Of a stretch of DNA of 64,000 nucleotides, positions 18,779 to 26,245 are shown piece by piece. Made by a program: the position numbers and the translations under genes. Numbering within the stretch: the first letter of the stretch is position 1; every line of letters begins with the position of its first letter. The DNA comes from Nocardioides humilatus (GTDB taxonomy: Bacteria > Actinomycetota > Actinomycetes > Propionibacteriales > Nocardioidaceae): assembly GCF_008373755.1 (NCBI RefSeq), contig NZ_VUJV01000007.1, positions 1 to 64,000 of the forward strand, written 5' to 3'. Below the pieces are notes generated by a model that saw only the letters and a program-made list of their open reading frames with translations, had not been told where the DNA came from and searched no databases.

Positions 18779-19557
18779 GCGAGGAGAGCGTGGCGGACCC
18801 GGCACACGAGGACCACTCGCTGACGACGTCGGCGGCCAAGAAGATCGGCGTCGACACGGTCGAAGCCCTGGTGCGGCACCAGCTCGCCGCCTCGCTCGGC
18901 GGCAAGCGCGGCATGCTCGAGGCCGCCATCCCCGGCGTGATCTTCAGCGGCATCTGGCTCCCGACGAAGGATCTGCAGCTCGCCCTCATCGCCAGCCTCG
19001 CCGTGGCGGGCGTGGCGCTGGTCGCGCGGGTCATCCAGAAGAGCCCGACGCAGTACGTCTTCAACGCGATCTTCGGCATCGGCATCGGCTGGGTCTTCGT
19101 CCGCTGGGCGGAGTCCTCCGGCGGATCGGAGTCCGACCAGGCGCTGGCGTTCTTCCTGCCCGGCATCTTGATCAGCCTCGCCTACACGATCGTGATGGGC
19201 GCCTCCTGCCTGGTCGGCTGGCCGGTCCTGGGCTTCATGCTGGGCGCTGCCACCGAGGACCCGGTCGGCTGGCACGCCAACAAGCAGGTCGTGCGGCTCT
19301 GCAACCGGCTGACCTGGGTGATGCTCCTGCCGGGTGCCATCGGCGTGCTCGGGCAAGGGCCGATCTGGCTGCTCGGCCACTCCGGCACGATCGACGCGGA
19401 CACCGCCGTCGTCATCATCCTGGTGCTGCGCACCGGGCTGGGCTGGGCGCTGCGCATCGGGTCGTGGACGCTGATGATCTGGCTGCTGGCGCGCAACGCC
19501 ACACCGCTCGAGGCGCCGCCAGAGACGGCCCCCGAGACAGCTCCCGAGCCGACCTAG
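18775..19557 (+). CDS. DUF3159 integral membrane protein
   Basis: 260-aa protein (Rv2693c family) with about six hydrophobic helices, for example AAIPGVIFSGIWLPTKDLQLALIASLAVAGVALV, QYVFNAIFGIGIGWVFVRWA and ALAFFLPGILISLAYTIVMGASCLVGWPVLGF. A cytosolic N-terminal stretch and a repetitive PET-rich tail (PPETAPETAPEPT) flank the core. GTG start overlapping the OB-fold gene (GTGA). It is adjacent to the RCK genes, and the stop codons of the convergent genes share the tetramer CTAG. Transport role unknown. Confidence 0.88.
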   Translation: MSEESVADPAHEDHSLTTSAAKKIGVDTVEALVRHQLAASLGGKRGMLEAAIPGVIFSGIWLPTKDLQLALIASLAVAGVALVARVIQKSPTQYVFNAIFGIGIGWVFVRWAESSGGSESDQALAFFLPGILISLAYTIVMGASCLVGWPVLGFMLGAATEDPVGWHANKQVVRLCNRLTWVMLLPGAIGVLGQGPIWLLGHSGTIDADTAVVIILVLRTGLGWALRIGSWTLMIWLLARNATPLEAPPETAPETAPEPT

Positions 19558-20237
19558 CTCGGACCCGGCCCCGGGTGGGACATCGGGGCCAGCAGGCGCT
19601 CGAGCGCGTCCTCGGCCTCAGCAGGTACGACGAACAGCAGCTCGTCGCCCGACTCGACCGGCTGCTCGGGCGTCGGCACGTAGACCTGGCCGTCGCGCAG
19701 GATCGTGACCAGCGCGCAGTTGTCGGGGAGCGGGATCAGGCCGGAGGCCTTGCCGACGTAGGGAGAGTCGGTGGGCAGGGTCATCTCGACGAGGTTGGCG
19801 TTGCCCTGGCGGAAGGTGAAGAGCCGCACCAGGTCGCCGACGGAGACCGCCTCCTCGACCAGGGCCGACATGATGCGCGGGGTCGACACGTTGACGTCGA
19901 CGCCCCAGGCCTCGGTGAAGAGCCACTCGTTGTTGGGGTGGTTGACCCGGCCGACCGTGCGGGGCACGCCGAACTCGGTCTTCGCGAGCAGCGAGGTGAC
20001 CAGGTTGGCCTTGTCGTCGCCGGTCGCGGCGATCACCACGTCGCACTTGTCGAGGCGCGCCTCCTCCAGGGAGGAGAGCTCACAGCTGTCGGCGAGCAGC
20101 CACTCCGCGTCGGGCACCCGCTCGGGACGGATCGACGTGGGGGACTTGTCGATGAGGAGGACCTCGTGGCCGTTCTCGATCAGTTCGCGGGCGATCGACC
20201 GGCCCACGGCACCGGCGCCGGCAATGGCGACTCGCAT
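19554..20237 (-). CDS. TrkA/RCK potassium-channel regulatory protein (CeoB-like)
   Basis: Cytosolic RCK (TrkA-N + TrkA-C) subunit that binds nucleotides and gates a K+ uptake system. The 227-aa product has the Rossmann loop GAGAVG (7-12), the acidic strand end LLIDKS, and IAATGDDKANLVTSLLAKTEFGVPRTVGRVNHPNN. A TrkA-C domain follows (MTLPTDSPYVGKASGLIPLPDNCALVTILRDGQVYVP). It follows its paralogue by 11 nt, as ceoB and ceoC do in M. tuberculosis (Rv2691/Rv2692). The partner is probably the KimA-type permease nearby (inference). Confidence 0.9.
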   Translation of the reverse strand: MRVAIAGAGAVGRSIARELIENGHEVLLIDKSPTSIRPERVPDAEWLLADSCELSSLEEARLDKCDVVIAATGDDKANLVTSLLAKTEFGVPRTVGRVNHPNNEWLFTEAWGVDVNVSTPRIMSALVEEAVSVGDLVRLFTFRQGNANLVEMTLPTDSPYVGKASGLIPLPDNCALVTILRDGQVYVPTPEQPVESGDELLFVVPAEAEDALERLLAPMSHPGPGPS

Positions 20238-20248
20238 CTCAGTCTCCC

Positions 20249-20914
20249 TCAGTCCCCGTGCTCAGGGCCGGCCTCGAGCACGTCGTAGGCGTGGCCCGCG
20301 TTCTCCTCGCGGACCACGACGTGCAGCAGGTCGCCCTCCTGGACCACGCTGTCGCGGGTCGGCAACATGCCCTCGCCGAGCCGGTCGATCCAGGCGACCC
20401 GGGCGCGGGCCTGCTCCTGGAACGCTCCGACCGTCGAGCCCACCCAGCGCTCCGGCACCATCATGTGGTCCATCCGGATCGTGCCGGACGGGTCGCGGAA
20501 GTCGGGCTCGGCGCCGACGGGCAGCAGCCGGCGCAGGACCTGGTCGGCGGTCCACTTCACCGTCGCGACGGTCGTGATGCCGAGGCGCTGGTAGACCTCG
20601 GCGCGACCGGGGTCGTAGATGCGGGCGACGACCTGCTGGATGCCGAACGTCTCGCGCGCCACGCGGGCGGCGATGATGTTGGAGTTGTCACCGCTGGACA
20701 CCGCGGCGAAAGCGTCAGCGCGGCGAATACCGGCCTTCTCCAGGACCTGCTGGTCGAAGCCCATCCCGGCGACCTTGTCGCCGTTGAATCCCGGCCCGAG
20801 GCGTCGGAAGGAGTCGGGCTCGGTGTCGATGACGGCCACCGTGTGGTTCCGGTCCTCCAGACTGCGCGCGAGCGTCGAACCGACGCGGCCGCAGCCCATG
20901 ATCACGACGTGCAC
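20249..20914 (-). CDS. TrkA/RCK potassium-channel regulatory protein (CeoC-like)
   Basis: Second RCK subunit, 221 aa, starting MHVVIMGCGRVGSTLARSLEDRNHTVAVID with the GCGRVG nucleotide loop. It continues VSSGDNSNIIAARVARETFGIQQVVARIYDPGRAEVYQRLGI and a C-terminal TrkA-C part. Likely pairs with the downstream CeoB-like protein. GTG 20914 is preceded at 6 nt by TAGCGT (20921-20926), so the two-gene operon probably begins with a leaderless transcript. Confidence 0.9.
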   Translation of the reverse strand: MHVVIMGCGRVGSTLARSLEDRNHTVAVIDTEPDSFRRLGPGFNGDKVAGMGFDQQVLEKAGIRRADAFAAVSSGDNSNIIAARVARETFGIQQVVARIYDPGRAEVYQRLGITTVATVKWTADQVLRRLLPVGAEPDFRDPSGTIRMDHMMVPERWVGSTVGAFQEQARARVAWIDRLGEGMLPTRDSVVQEGDLLHVVVREENAGHAYDVLEAGPEHGD

Positions 20915-20920
20915 AGTTGA

Positions 20921-20926
20921 ACGCTA
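20921..20926 (-). promoter_or_regulatory. Probable -10 hexamer of the RCK operon
   Basis: TAGCGT on the minus strand, 6 nt before the GTG at 20914; leaderless spacing. Confidence 0.5.
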
Positions 20927-20950
20927 TAGCAGCGGCGGGCGAAGCGAAGG

Positions 20951-21898
20951 TCAGGCACCCAACGCGCGCGCAACGAGCACCTGACGGTTCGGGGATCCGG
21001 TCTTGGCGAGCAGGGCCTTGAGGTGGTCCTCGGCGGTGGTGCGGGCGATGACGAGGAGGTCGGCGACCTGGCGGGAGTCGAGTCCGTGGACGGCCAGGCC
21101 GAGCACCTCGGTCTCCCGAGGAGACAGGCCGTGGGCCCGGGCGAAGAGGTCGGTGCGCTCGTCGGTGGTCGCGGGCGAGATCGCCACGGCGATGTCGGTG
21201 CCGAGCCGCGCGGCCCGCACCGTCACCCAGCGGTTGCCGCCGAGGTGGACGCGTGCCGAGGGTTCGGTCGCCCACCTTCCTGCTTCGACACCGATCAGCG
21301 CTGCCCCCGCGTTGTAGGCCGCGGCCGGGATGGGCGGCATCGGCTCGTCAGGCGGCAGGAGCTGGAGCAGAGCCGCGGCCGCGGCGTCGGTCTGGCCGCG
21401 GACCCGCAGCCGGTCGTCGAGGACGACGACCCCGGGCTCGAGCGCATCCAGGCCGGCGCTGCCGTCGGAGAAGGTCCGGGCAGCCGCGGCGCGCAGGCCC
21501 GCCGTGATCGCGGGTGCGAGTGCGTGGGCAAGCGCACGGGCGCGGTCGTCGTACTCATTGCTGGTGCGCCACAGCTCGAGGAACCCCCAGGTGCCGTAGC
21601 GGTCCTCGAAGGGCACGAGGAGGGTGTCAGTGACACCCAGGTGCGCGAGCATCCCCTTCCACTCGGCGCGGTCGGCCGCGAGGTAGCGCCGCCGGATCAG
21701 GTCGGGCAGCTCGTCCCAGGGGAGCATCGGGACCGTCGCGTGAGGGGAGGCGGCGACGCCGGTGACCGGGTCGGTCAGGGCGAACACGTGCGCGTCGAAG
21801 GACAAGGGACCGCGCAGGGCCTCGACGAGGCGTTCGCGGAGGAGGCGGTCCGAGCACTGCTCGGCGCAGATCCTCTCGATGCGCCGGAGCAGGTCCAC
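20951..21898 (-). CDS. LuxR-family transcriptional regulator with N-terminal sensor region
   Basis: 315-aa regulator. The last ~60 residues are a LuxR/NarL helix-turn-helix (LSPRETEVLGLAVHGLDSRQVADLLVIARTTAEDHLKALLAKTGS). The first ~240 are GAF/PAS-like (LLVPFEDRYGTWGFLELWRTS, ALEPGVVVLDDRLRVRGQTDAAAAAL), with no response-regulator receiver domain. The signal is unknown. GTG 21898 lies 6 nt after TAACCT (21905-21910). Divergent from the small gene at 21985 and placed between the RCK pair and the K+ permease, where mycobacteria have no insert (from memory). Confidence 0.88.
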   Translation of the reverse strand: MDLLRRIERICAEQCSDRLLRERLVEALRGPLSFDAHVFALTDPVTGVAASPHATVPMLPWDELPDLIRRRYLAADRAEWKGMLAHLGVTDTLLVPFEDRYGTWGFLELWRTSNEYDDRARALAHALAPAITAGLRAAAARTFSDGSAGLDALEPGVVVLDDRLRVRGQTDAAAAALLQLLPPDEPMPPIPAAAYNAGAALIGVEAGRWATEPSARVHLGGNRWVTVRAARLGTDIAVAISPATTDERTDLFARAHGLSPRETEVLGLAVHGLDSRQVADLLVIARTTAEDHLKALLAKTGSPNRQVLVARALGA

Positions 21899-21904
21899 CG
21901 TTCC

Positions 21905-21910
21905 AGGTTA
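21905..21910 (-). promoter_or_regulatory. Probable -10 hexamer of the LuxR-type regulator gene
   Basis: TAACCT on the minus strand, 6 nt before the GTG at 21898; leaderless spacing. Confidence 0.5.
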
Positions 21911-21984
21911 GGGGTTGGCGAGCCTCCGGAAGATCCCCGATGTCGGGGATGTCCGCGACCGTGGTGCGCGACCACGCTGTCCGC

Positions 21985-22275
21985 ATGACCACCTTGCACA
22001 TCGACAACACCGTCCACGACTACGACTCCTGGAAGGAGGCCTTCGACCGCTACGAGTCGTTCCGGAAGGAGCGCGGCGTGCGGTCCTACCGGATCGCCAG
22101 GGACGCCGCTGACCCGCAGCGCGTGTTCGTCGACCTCGACTTCGACGACGCTGGTGCGGCCACCGAATTCCGCGGCGCGCTGGAGAAGATCTGGGCGACG
22201 CCGCTCTCGCAGAGCCAGATGATCGGGCACGGCGCTCCGATGCTCCTCGACGTCGTGGTCAGCCGGACCCTCTGA
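21985..22275 (+). CDS. Small protein, possible ABM/cyclase-like dimeric barrel
   Basis: 96-aa soluble protein: MTTLHIDNTVHDYDSWKEAFDRYESFRKERGVRSYRIARDAADPQRVFVDLDF. The phrase 'V.DYDSWK.AFD' followed by alternating strands resembles antibiotic-biosynthesis-monooxygenase-type ferredoxin-like barrels, but no catalytic residue can be assigned. ATG 21985 is chosen because homologous folds start just before the first strand; the frame is open to 21940. It is divergent from the LuxR regulator and may be its target (inference). Confidence 0.65.
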   Translation: MTTLHIDNTVHDYDSWKEAFDRYESFRKERGVRSYRIARDAADPQRVFVDLDFDDAGAATEFRGALEKIWATPLSQSQMIGHGAPMLLDVVVSRTL

Positions 22276-22304
22276 CCAAACCTTCTGATTGGGGACCGAT
22301 GCCC

Positions 22305-22310
22305 TAACGT
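22305..22310 (+). promoter_or_regulatory. Probable -10 hexamer of the KimA-type permease gene
   Basis: TAACGT, 8 nt before the GTG at 22319. Supports that start over the in-frame TTG at 22289, which lies upstream of the hexamer. Confidence 0.5.
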
Positions 22311-22318
22311 TGTCGCCC

Positions 22319-24355
22319 GTGGGAGTCGGCGACGTCGCGAAGCGGATCGTGCTCGGGCAGAAGCTCCGGAGCGCACAGCTCGGGGAGACGCTGCTTCCGA
22401 AGCGGATCGCGCTCCCGGTGTTCGCGAGCGACGCGCTCTCGTCGGTGGCCTACGCACCCGACGAGGTCTTCATCATGCTGGCGGTGGCCGGCGCCTCGAC
22501 CTACGTCTGGTCCTGGAAGATCGCCGTCGCCGTCGCGCTCGTGATGGCCGCGGTGATCGCGTCCTACCGCCAGACCGTGCACGCCTATCCGTCCGGTGGT
22601 GGCGACTACGAGGTCGCCACGGTCAACCTGGGCAAGATGGCCGGCACGACCGTGGCCAGCGCGCTTCTCGTCGACTACGTGCTCACGGTGGCGGTGTCGA
22701 TCTCGTCCGGCGCCCAATACGCGGCGGCCGCGATCCCGGCCTTCCTCGACCACGAGGCCGTCGTGGCCGTCGTGATGGTCATCGTCTTGATGGCCATCAA
22801 CCTGCGCGGCATCCGTGAGTCCGGCACGTTCTTCGCCGTGCCGACCTACCTCTTCATGGTCGCCATCCTCGGCATGTGCGCCTGGGGCTTCATCCAGATG
22901 GCCAGCGGCAGCCTGCCCGACGTCGAGAGCTCACACCTCGACATCTCGCCCCAAGAAGGCTGGGACCAGCCGCTCAGCACGATCGGACTGCTGTTCCTGC
23001 TCGCGCGGGCCTTCTCCTCCGGCTGTGCGGCGCTGACCGGTGTCGAGGCGATCTCCAACGGCGTGCCGGCCTTCCAGCGGCCCAAGAGCAAGAACGCCGC
23101 GACCACGCTGCTCCTGCTCGGCATGATCGCCATCTCGATGATGGTGAGCGTCATCGTGCTGGCCAAGCAGATGGGGTTGAAGTACGTCGATCCCCACGAG
23201 CTCGAGCGCCTCACCCGCGACGGCGGGCCGCTGCCCGACGGCTACGACCAGCACGCGGTGATCGCGCAGATCGCCCGCGCCGTCTTCACCGACTTCAGTC
23301 CCGGCTTCTACTTCGTGGTCACCGTGACCGGCATCATCTTGGTGCTCGCTGCCAACACCGCTTTCAACGGCTTCCCCGTGCTCGGCTCGATCCTGGCCAA
23401 GGACGGCTACGCCCCGCGCGCTCTGGGGAGCCGCGGTGACCGCCTGGCCTACAGCAACGGCATCGTCTTCCTCGCCGTGATGGCGATCGCGCTGATCATC
23501 GCCTTCGACGCGCAGACGACCAAGCTGATCCAGCTCTACATCGTGGGCGTGTTCGTGTCCTTCAACCTGAGCCAGCTCGGGATGATCCGGCACTGGACCC
23601 GGGCACTGGCGACCGAGCGCGACCCGGCCATCCGGCGCCGGATGTTCAACTCCCGCATCATCAACGCGATCGGCCTCACCTTCACCGCGGTCGTTCTCGT
23701 GGTCGTGCTGATCACGAAGTTCCTCGCAGGTGCGTGGATCACCATCCTCGCGATGGCGTTCTTCTTCATGCTGATGCGCGGGATCAAGGGCCACTACGAC
23801 CAGGTGGAGCACGAGCTCGCGGCCGACGAGACCGACAAGGCGCTGCCCACCCGCGTGCACGCCATCGTGCTGGTCTCCAAGCTCCACAAGCCGACGCTGC
23901 GGGCGCTCGCCTTCGCGAAGGCCACCCGCCCCAACTCCCTCGAGGGCGTCTACGTCTCGATCGACAACGCCGAGACCGCACGCCTGATGGAGGACTGGGA
24001 CGACCGCAACATGGGCGTGCCGCTCAAGGTGCTCCACTCGCCCTACCGCGAGGTGGTCAAGCCGATCGTCGAGTACGCCAGCGCCATCCGCAGCGCCAAC
24101 CCGCGTGGTGTCGTCGCGGTCTACATCCCCGAATACGTCGTCGGTCGTTGGTGGGAGCAGTTGCTCCACAACCAGACCGCGCTGCGCCTCAAGGGCCGGC
24201 TCCTCTTCACGCCCGGCGTCATGGTCATCTCGGTGCCCTACCAGCTGAGGTCCTCCCAGATCGCGCGCGAGCGGGAGGAGCGCGAGGAGACCCGGGTCCG
24301 CCCGGGTGACCTCCGCCGGGGCCGGACGAGCAACCGCGACCGGCAGATCCAGTGA
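22319..24355 (+). CDS. APC-superfamily permease, KimA-type potassium importer
   Basis: Inner-membrane amino acid/polyamine/organocation-fold transporter of 678 aa. It has ~12 helices (residues ~45-495) and a ~170-residue cytosolic C-terminal domain (THVHAIVLVSKLHKPTLRALAFAK region). The start GDVAKRIVLGQKLRSAQLGETLLPKRIALPVFASDALSSVAYAPDE and the phrase YPSGGGDYEVA match the KimA/YdaO family of H+/K+ symporters, which c-di-AMP inhibits in Bacillus. The mycobacterial homologue Rv2690c also lies by ceoBC. K+ specificity is inferred from family and neighbours. The stop overlaps the GTG of the methyltransferase gene (GTGA). Confidence 0.85.
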   Translation: MGVGDVAKRIVLGQKLRSAQLGETLLPKRIALPVFASDALSSVAYAPDEVFIMLAVAGASTYVWSWKIAVAVALVMAAVIASYRQTVHAYPSGGGDYEVATVNLGKMAGTTVASALLVDYVLTVAVSISSGAQYAAAAIPAFLDHEAVVAVVMVIVLMAINLRGIRESGTFFAVPTYLFMVAILGMCAWGFIQMASGSLPDVESSHLDISPQEGWDQPLSTIGLLFLLARAFSSGCAALTGVEAISNGVPAFQRPKSKNAATTLLLLGMIAISMMVSVIVLAKQMGLKYVDPHELERLTRDGGPLPDGYDQHAVIAQIARAVFTDFSPGFYFVVTVTGIILVLAANTAFNGFPVLGSILAKDGYAPRALGSRGDRLAYSNGIVFLAVMAIALIIAFDAQTTKLIQLYIVGVFVSFNLSQLGMIRHWTRALATERDPAIRRRMFNSRIINAIGLTFTAVVLVVVLITKFLAGAWITILAMAFFFMLMRGIKGHYDQVEHELAADETDKALPTRVHAIVLVSKLHKPTLRALAFAKATRPNSLEGVYVSIDNAETARLMEDWDDRNMGVPLKVLHSPYREVVKPIVEYASAIRSANPRGVVAVYIPEYVVGRWWEQLLHNQTALRLKGRLLFTPGVMVISVPYQLRSSQIAREREEREETRVRPGDLRRGRTSNRDRQIQ

Positions 24356-25455
24356 GTCGACAGCCGCAGCGGCGGCCCCGCGCCCGCAAGGAACGCGGAG
24401 AGTCGGCGGTCGGGCAGCGGTTCGAGGCCGAGGTCGGTCCGGTCGCGCACGGGGGCCACTGCGTCGTACGACATGCCGACCGGGTGGTCTTCGTCCGTCA
24501 CGCCCTGCCGGGCGAACGCGTGCTCGTCGAGATCACCGAAGGCACCGCAGGTGACCGGTTCTGGCGCGGCGACGCGGTCGAGGTGCTGTCGGCGTCCCCC
24601 GACCGGGTGACGGCGCCGTGCCCCTACGCCGGTCCGGGCCTCTGCGGCGGTTGCGACTTCCAGCACGTGTCCCTGTCGCGTCAACGATCGCTGAAGGGCG
24701 AGGTCGTCGCCGAGCAGCTGCGCCGCCTGGCCAAGCTGGATGTCGAGGTGGTCGTCGAGGCCGTGCCCGGAGACACCGAAGGACTCGGGTGGCGCACCCG
24801 GCAGCGTTACGTGCCCCTGCCCGGCGGGCGTCAAGGGATGCGGCAGCACCGGTCCCACGAGGTGGTGCCGGTGGAGAAGTGCCTGCTCGAAGCGACCTCG
24901 GGTCCGACCTTCGAGGCGCGCGGCACCCACTTCGACGTCGCCGACGGTGGCTTCTGGCAGGTGCACCCGGGCGCGCCGGACACCCTGGTCGGTGCCGTGC
25001 TTGAGGCGCTGGCGCCCCAGCCGGGGGAGCGGGCGCTCGACCTCTACGCCGGCGTCGGCCTCTTCAGCCGCTTCCTGCTCGACGCCGTCGGCGCCGACGG
25101 GCGGGTGTGCGCGATCGAGGGTGACGCTGCCGCGACCAAGCTCGCCAAGCGCAACTGCCCGGGTCTGCACGCGACCGCGGGCGACGTGGGTGAGGTGCTC
25201 GCGACGACGTACGACGAATCCTTCGACCTCGTGGTCCTCGACCCGCCCCGCGTCGGCGCGAAGCGCAAGGTCGTCGAGCAGATCGTCGACCGCCGACCGC
25301 GTGCGGTCGCCTACGTGGCCTGCGATCCCGCTGCCTTGGCCCGCGACCTCGCGATCTTCGCCGAGCACGGCTACCGGCTGACGAGCCTGCGCGCCTTCGA
25401 CCTCTTCCCGATGACCCACCACGTCGAGTGCGTTGCGCTCCTGGAGAAGGACTGA
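24352..25455 (+). CDS. RNA (uracil-5-)-methyltransferase, RlmD/TrmA family
   Basis: SAM-dependent enzyme forming 5-methyluridine in rRNA or tRNA. The 367-aa protein has a TRAM-like start, a [4Fe-4S] cysteine set C90-x7-C98-x2-C101 ... C177 (LCGGCDFQH), SAM motif LDLYAGVGLFS (229-239), LDPPRVGA (297-303), the nucleophile Cys324 in YVACDPAALARDL and the base Glu359 in HHVEC. It corresponds to Rv2689c. Substrate (23S U747/U1939 or tRNA U54) cannot be decided from sequence. Cotranslated with the permease. Confidence 0.9.
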   Translation: MSRQPQRRPRARKERGESAVGQRFEAEVGPVAHGGHCVVRHADRVVFVRHALPGERVLVEITEGTAGDRFWRGDAVEVLSASPDRVTAPCPYAGPGLCGGCDFQHVSLSRQRSLKGEVVAEQLRRLAKLDVEVVVEAVPGDTEGLGWRTRQRYVPLPGGRQGMRQHRSHEVVPVEKCLLEATSGPTFEARGTHFDVADGGFWQVHPGAPDTLVGAVLEALAPQPGERALDLYAGVGLFSRFLLDAVGADGRVCAIEGDAAATKLAKRNCPGLHATAGDVGEVLATTYDESFDLVVLDPPRVGAKRKVVEQIVDRRPRAVAYVACDPAALARDLAIFAEHGYRLTSLRAFDLFPMTHHVECVALLEKD

Positions 25456-25465
25456 CTTCTTCCTG

Positions 25466-26122
25466 TCAGGCGTCCGCATGGATGCGGCGGACCAGGCTGG
25501 CGCTCGGCCAGTTGCGCCACTCGTCGGTGCTCATGGTTTGGAGGCCGAGGACGAGCGGGCTGAGATCGTCGATCTCGGAGGGCGGTGCCGGCAGGCTGCG
25601 CGCACCGAGGTGCAGCTCCATCGCGGACGGGATCGAGGTCAGGGCACCGTCACAGTCGAGCCAGGCGAAGGGGTAGCGCTCGAGCTCGGCATCGGTGGCC
25701 GGGGCGTGCAACGAGTCCGCGCAGACGCCCCCGACGGCTTCGACGGCCTCTCGTGCCACGGTGAGGGCCTGTTCGGCCACGCTCGGGTCGGTCGACCTGA
25801 GCGCGACGATCGCCGCCATCTGAGCGAGCCAGAGTCCGCCGTACGCACGCCAGGCCGGGTGCAGGCCGCAGGACTCCTCGACCGTCAGGATCCGAGCGAG
25901 CTCGGCGACCAGCCAGCTGGCCGCCGCCCCGCCTCGGGGGACGTTGATGAGGGCGACGGTGTAGTGCAGAGGAGCTGAGCGGGCCATCGCCACGTCGACG
26001 TGGTGGTCGTGGTCCGCCCAAGCCGCGACGGCGCGGAACCGAGAAGGAGAGTCAGCGTCGACGAGCGCGCCCGCCTGGACGCAGACGGCCGTCTCGACGA
26101 TGGTGTTGAGGCACTCGCACAT
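25466..26122 (-). CDS. Hypothetical protein with N-terminal Cys pair, 218 aa
   Basis: Not recognised. Starts MCECLNTIVETAVCVQAGALVDADSP, with a CxC close to the N-terminus but no lipobox, and has no membrane segment. The central part is alanine-rich and helical (ASWLVAELARILTVEESCGLHPAWRAYGGLWLAQMAAIVAL; VAEQALTVAREAVEAVGGVCADSL). The C-terminal ~60 residues resemble a fold common in small actinobacterial unknowns. ATG 26122 has AAAGGGG at good spacing. It follows the secreted Ig-repeat gene on the same strand, separated by two hairpins, so it is probably transcribed separately. Confidence 0.6.
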   Translation of the reverse strand: MCECLNTIVETAVCVQAGALVDADSPSRFRAVAAWADHDHHVDVAMARSAPLHYTVALINVPRGGAAASWLVAELARILTVEESCGLHPAWRAYGGLWLAQMAAIVALRSTDPSVAEQALTVAREAVEAVGGVCADSLHAPATDAELERYPFAWLDCDGALTSIPSAMELHLGARSLPAPPSEIDDLSPLVLGLQTMSTDEWRNWPSASLVRRIHADA

Positions 26123-26172
26123 GACGCAGCCCCTTTCGACGATGAGATCGGGATCCCCGTGTGGATGGGCGG

Positions 26173-26239
26173 GGTCGGCGGATCGGGTCCGCCGACCAGG
26201 AGTGCGCACCGCGTCCGGGGATCCGAGGTGCGCACTCCT
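26173..26239. terminator. Two consecutive hairpins after the Ig-repeat gene
   Basis: Immediately 3' of the Ig-repeat gene on the minus strand lie a 12-bp inverted repeat (AGGAGTGCGCAC 26198-26209 with 26228-26239, 18-nt loop) and a 10-bp inverted repeat (GGTCGGCGGA 26173-26182 with 26188-26197, 5-nt loop). Neither has a T-run. They probably end or attenuate the Ig-repeat transcript and shield the next gene. Confidence 0.6.
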
Positions 26240-26245
26240 CAACGG

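Noticed and set aside
22289-22318. TTG start at 22289 for the KimA-type permease
   Set aside because: It lies upstream of the TAACGT -10 hexamer, and the family N-terminus starts with GDVAKRIVLG, favouring GTG 22319.
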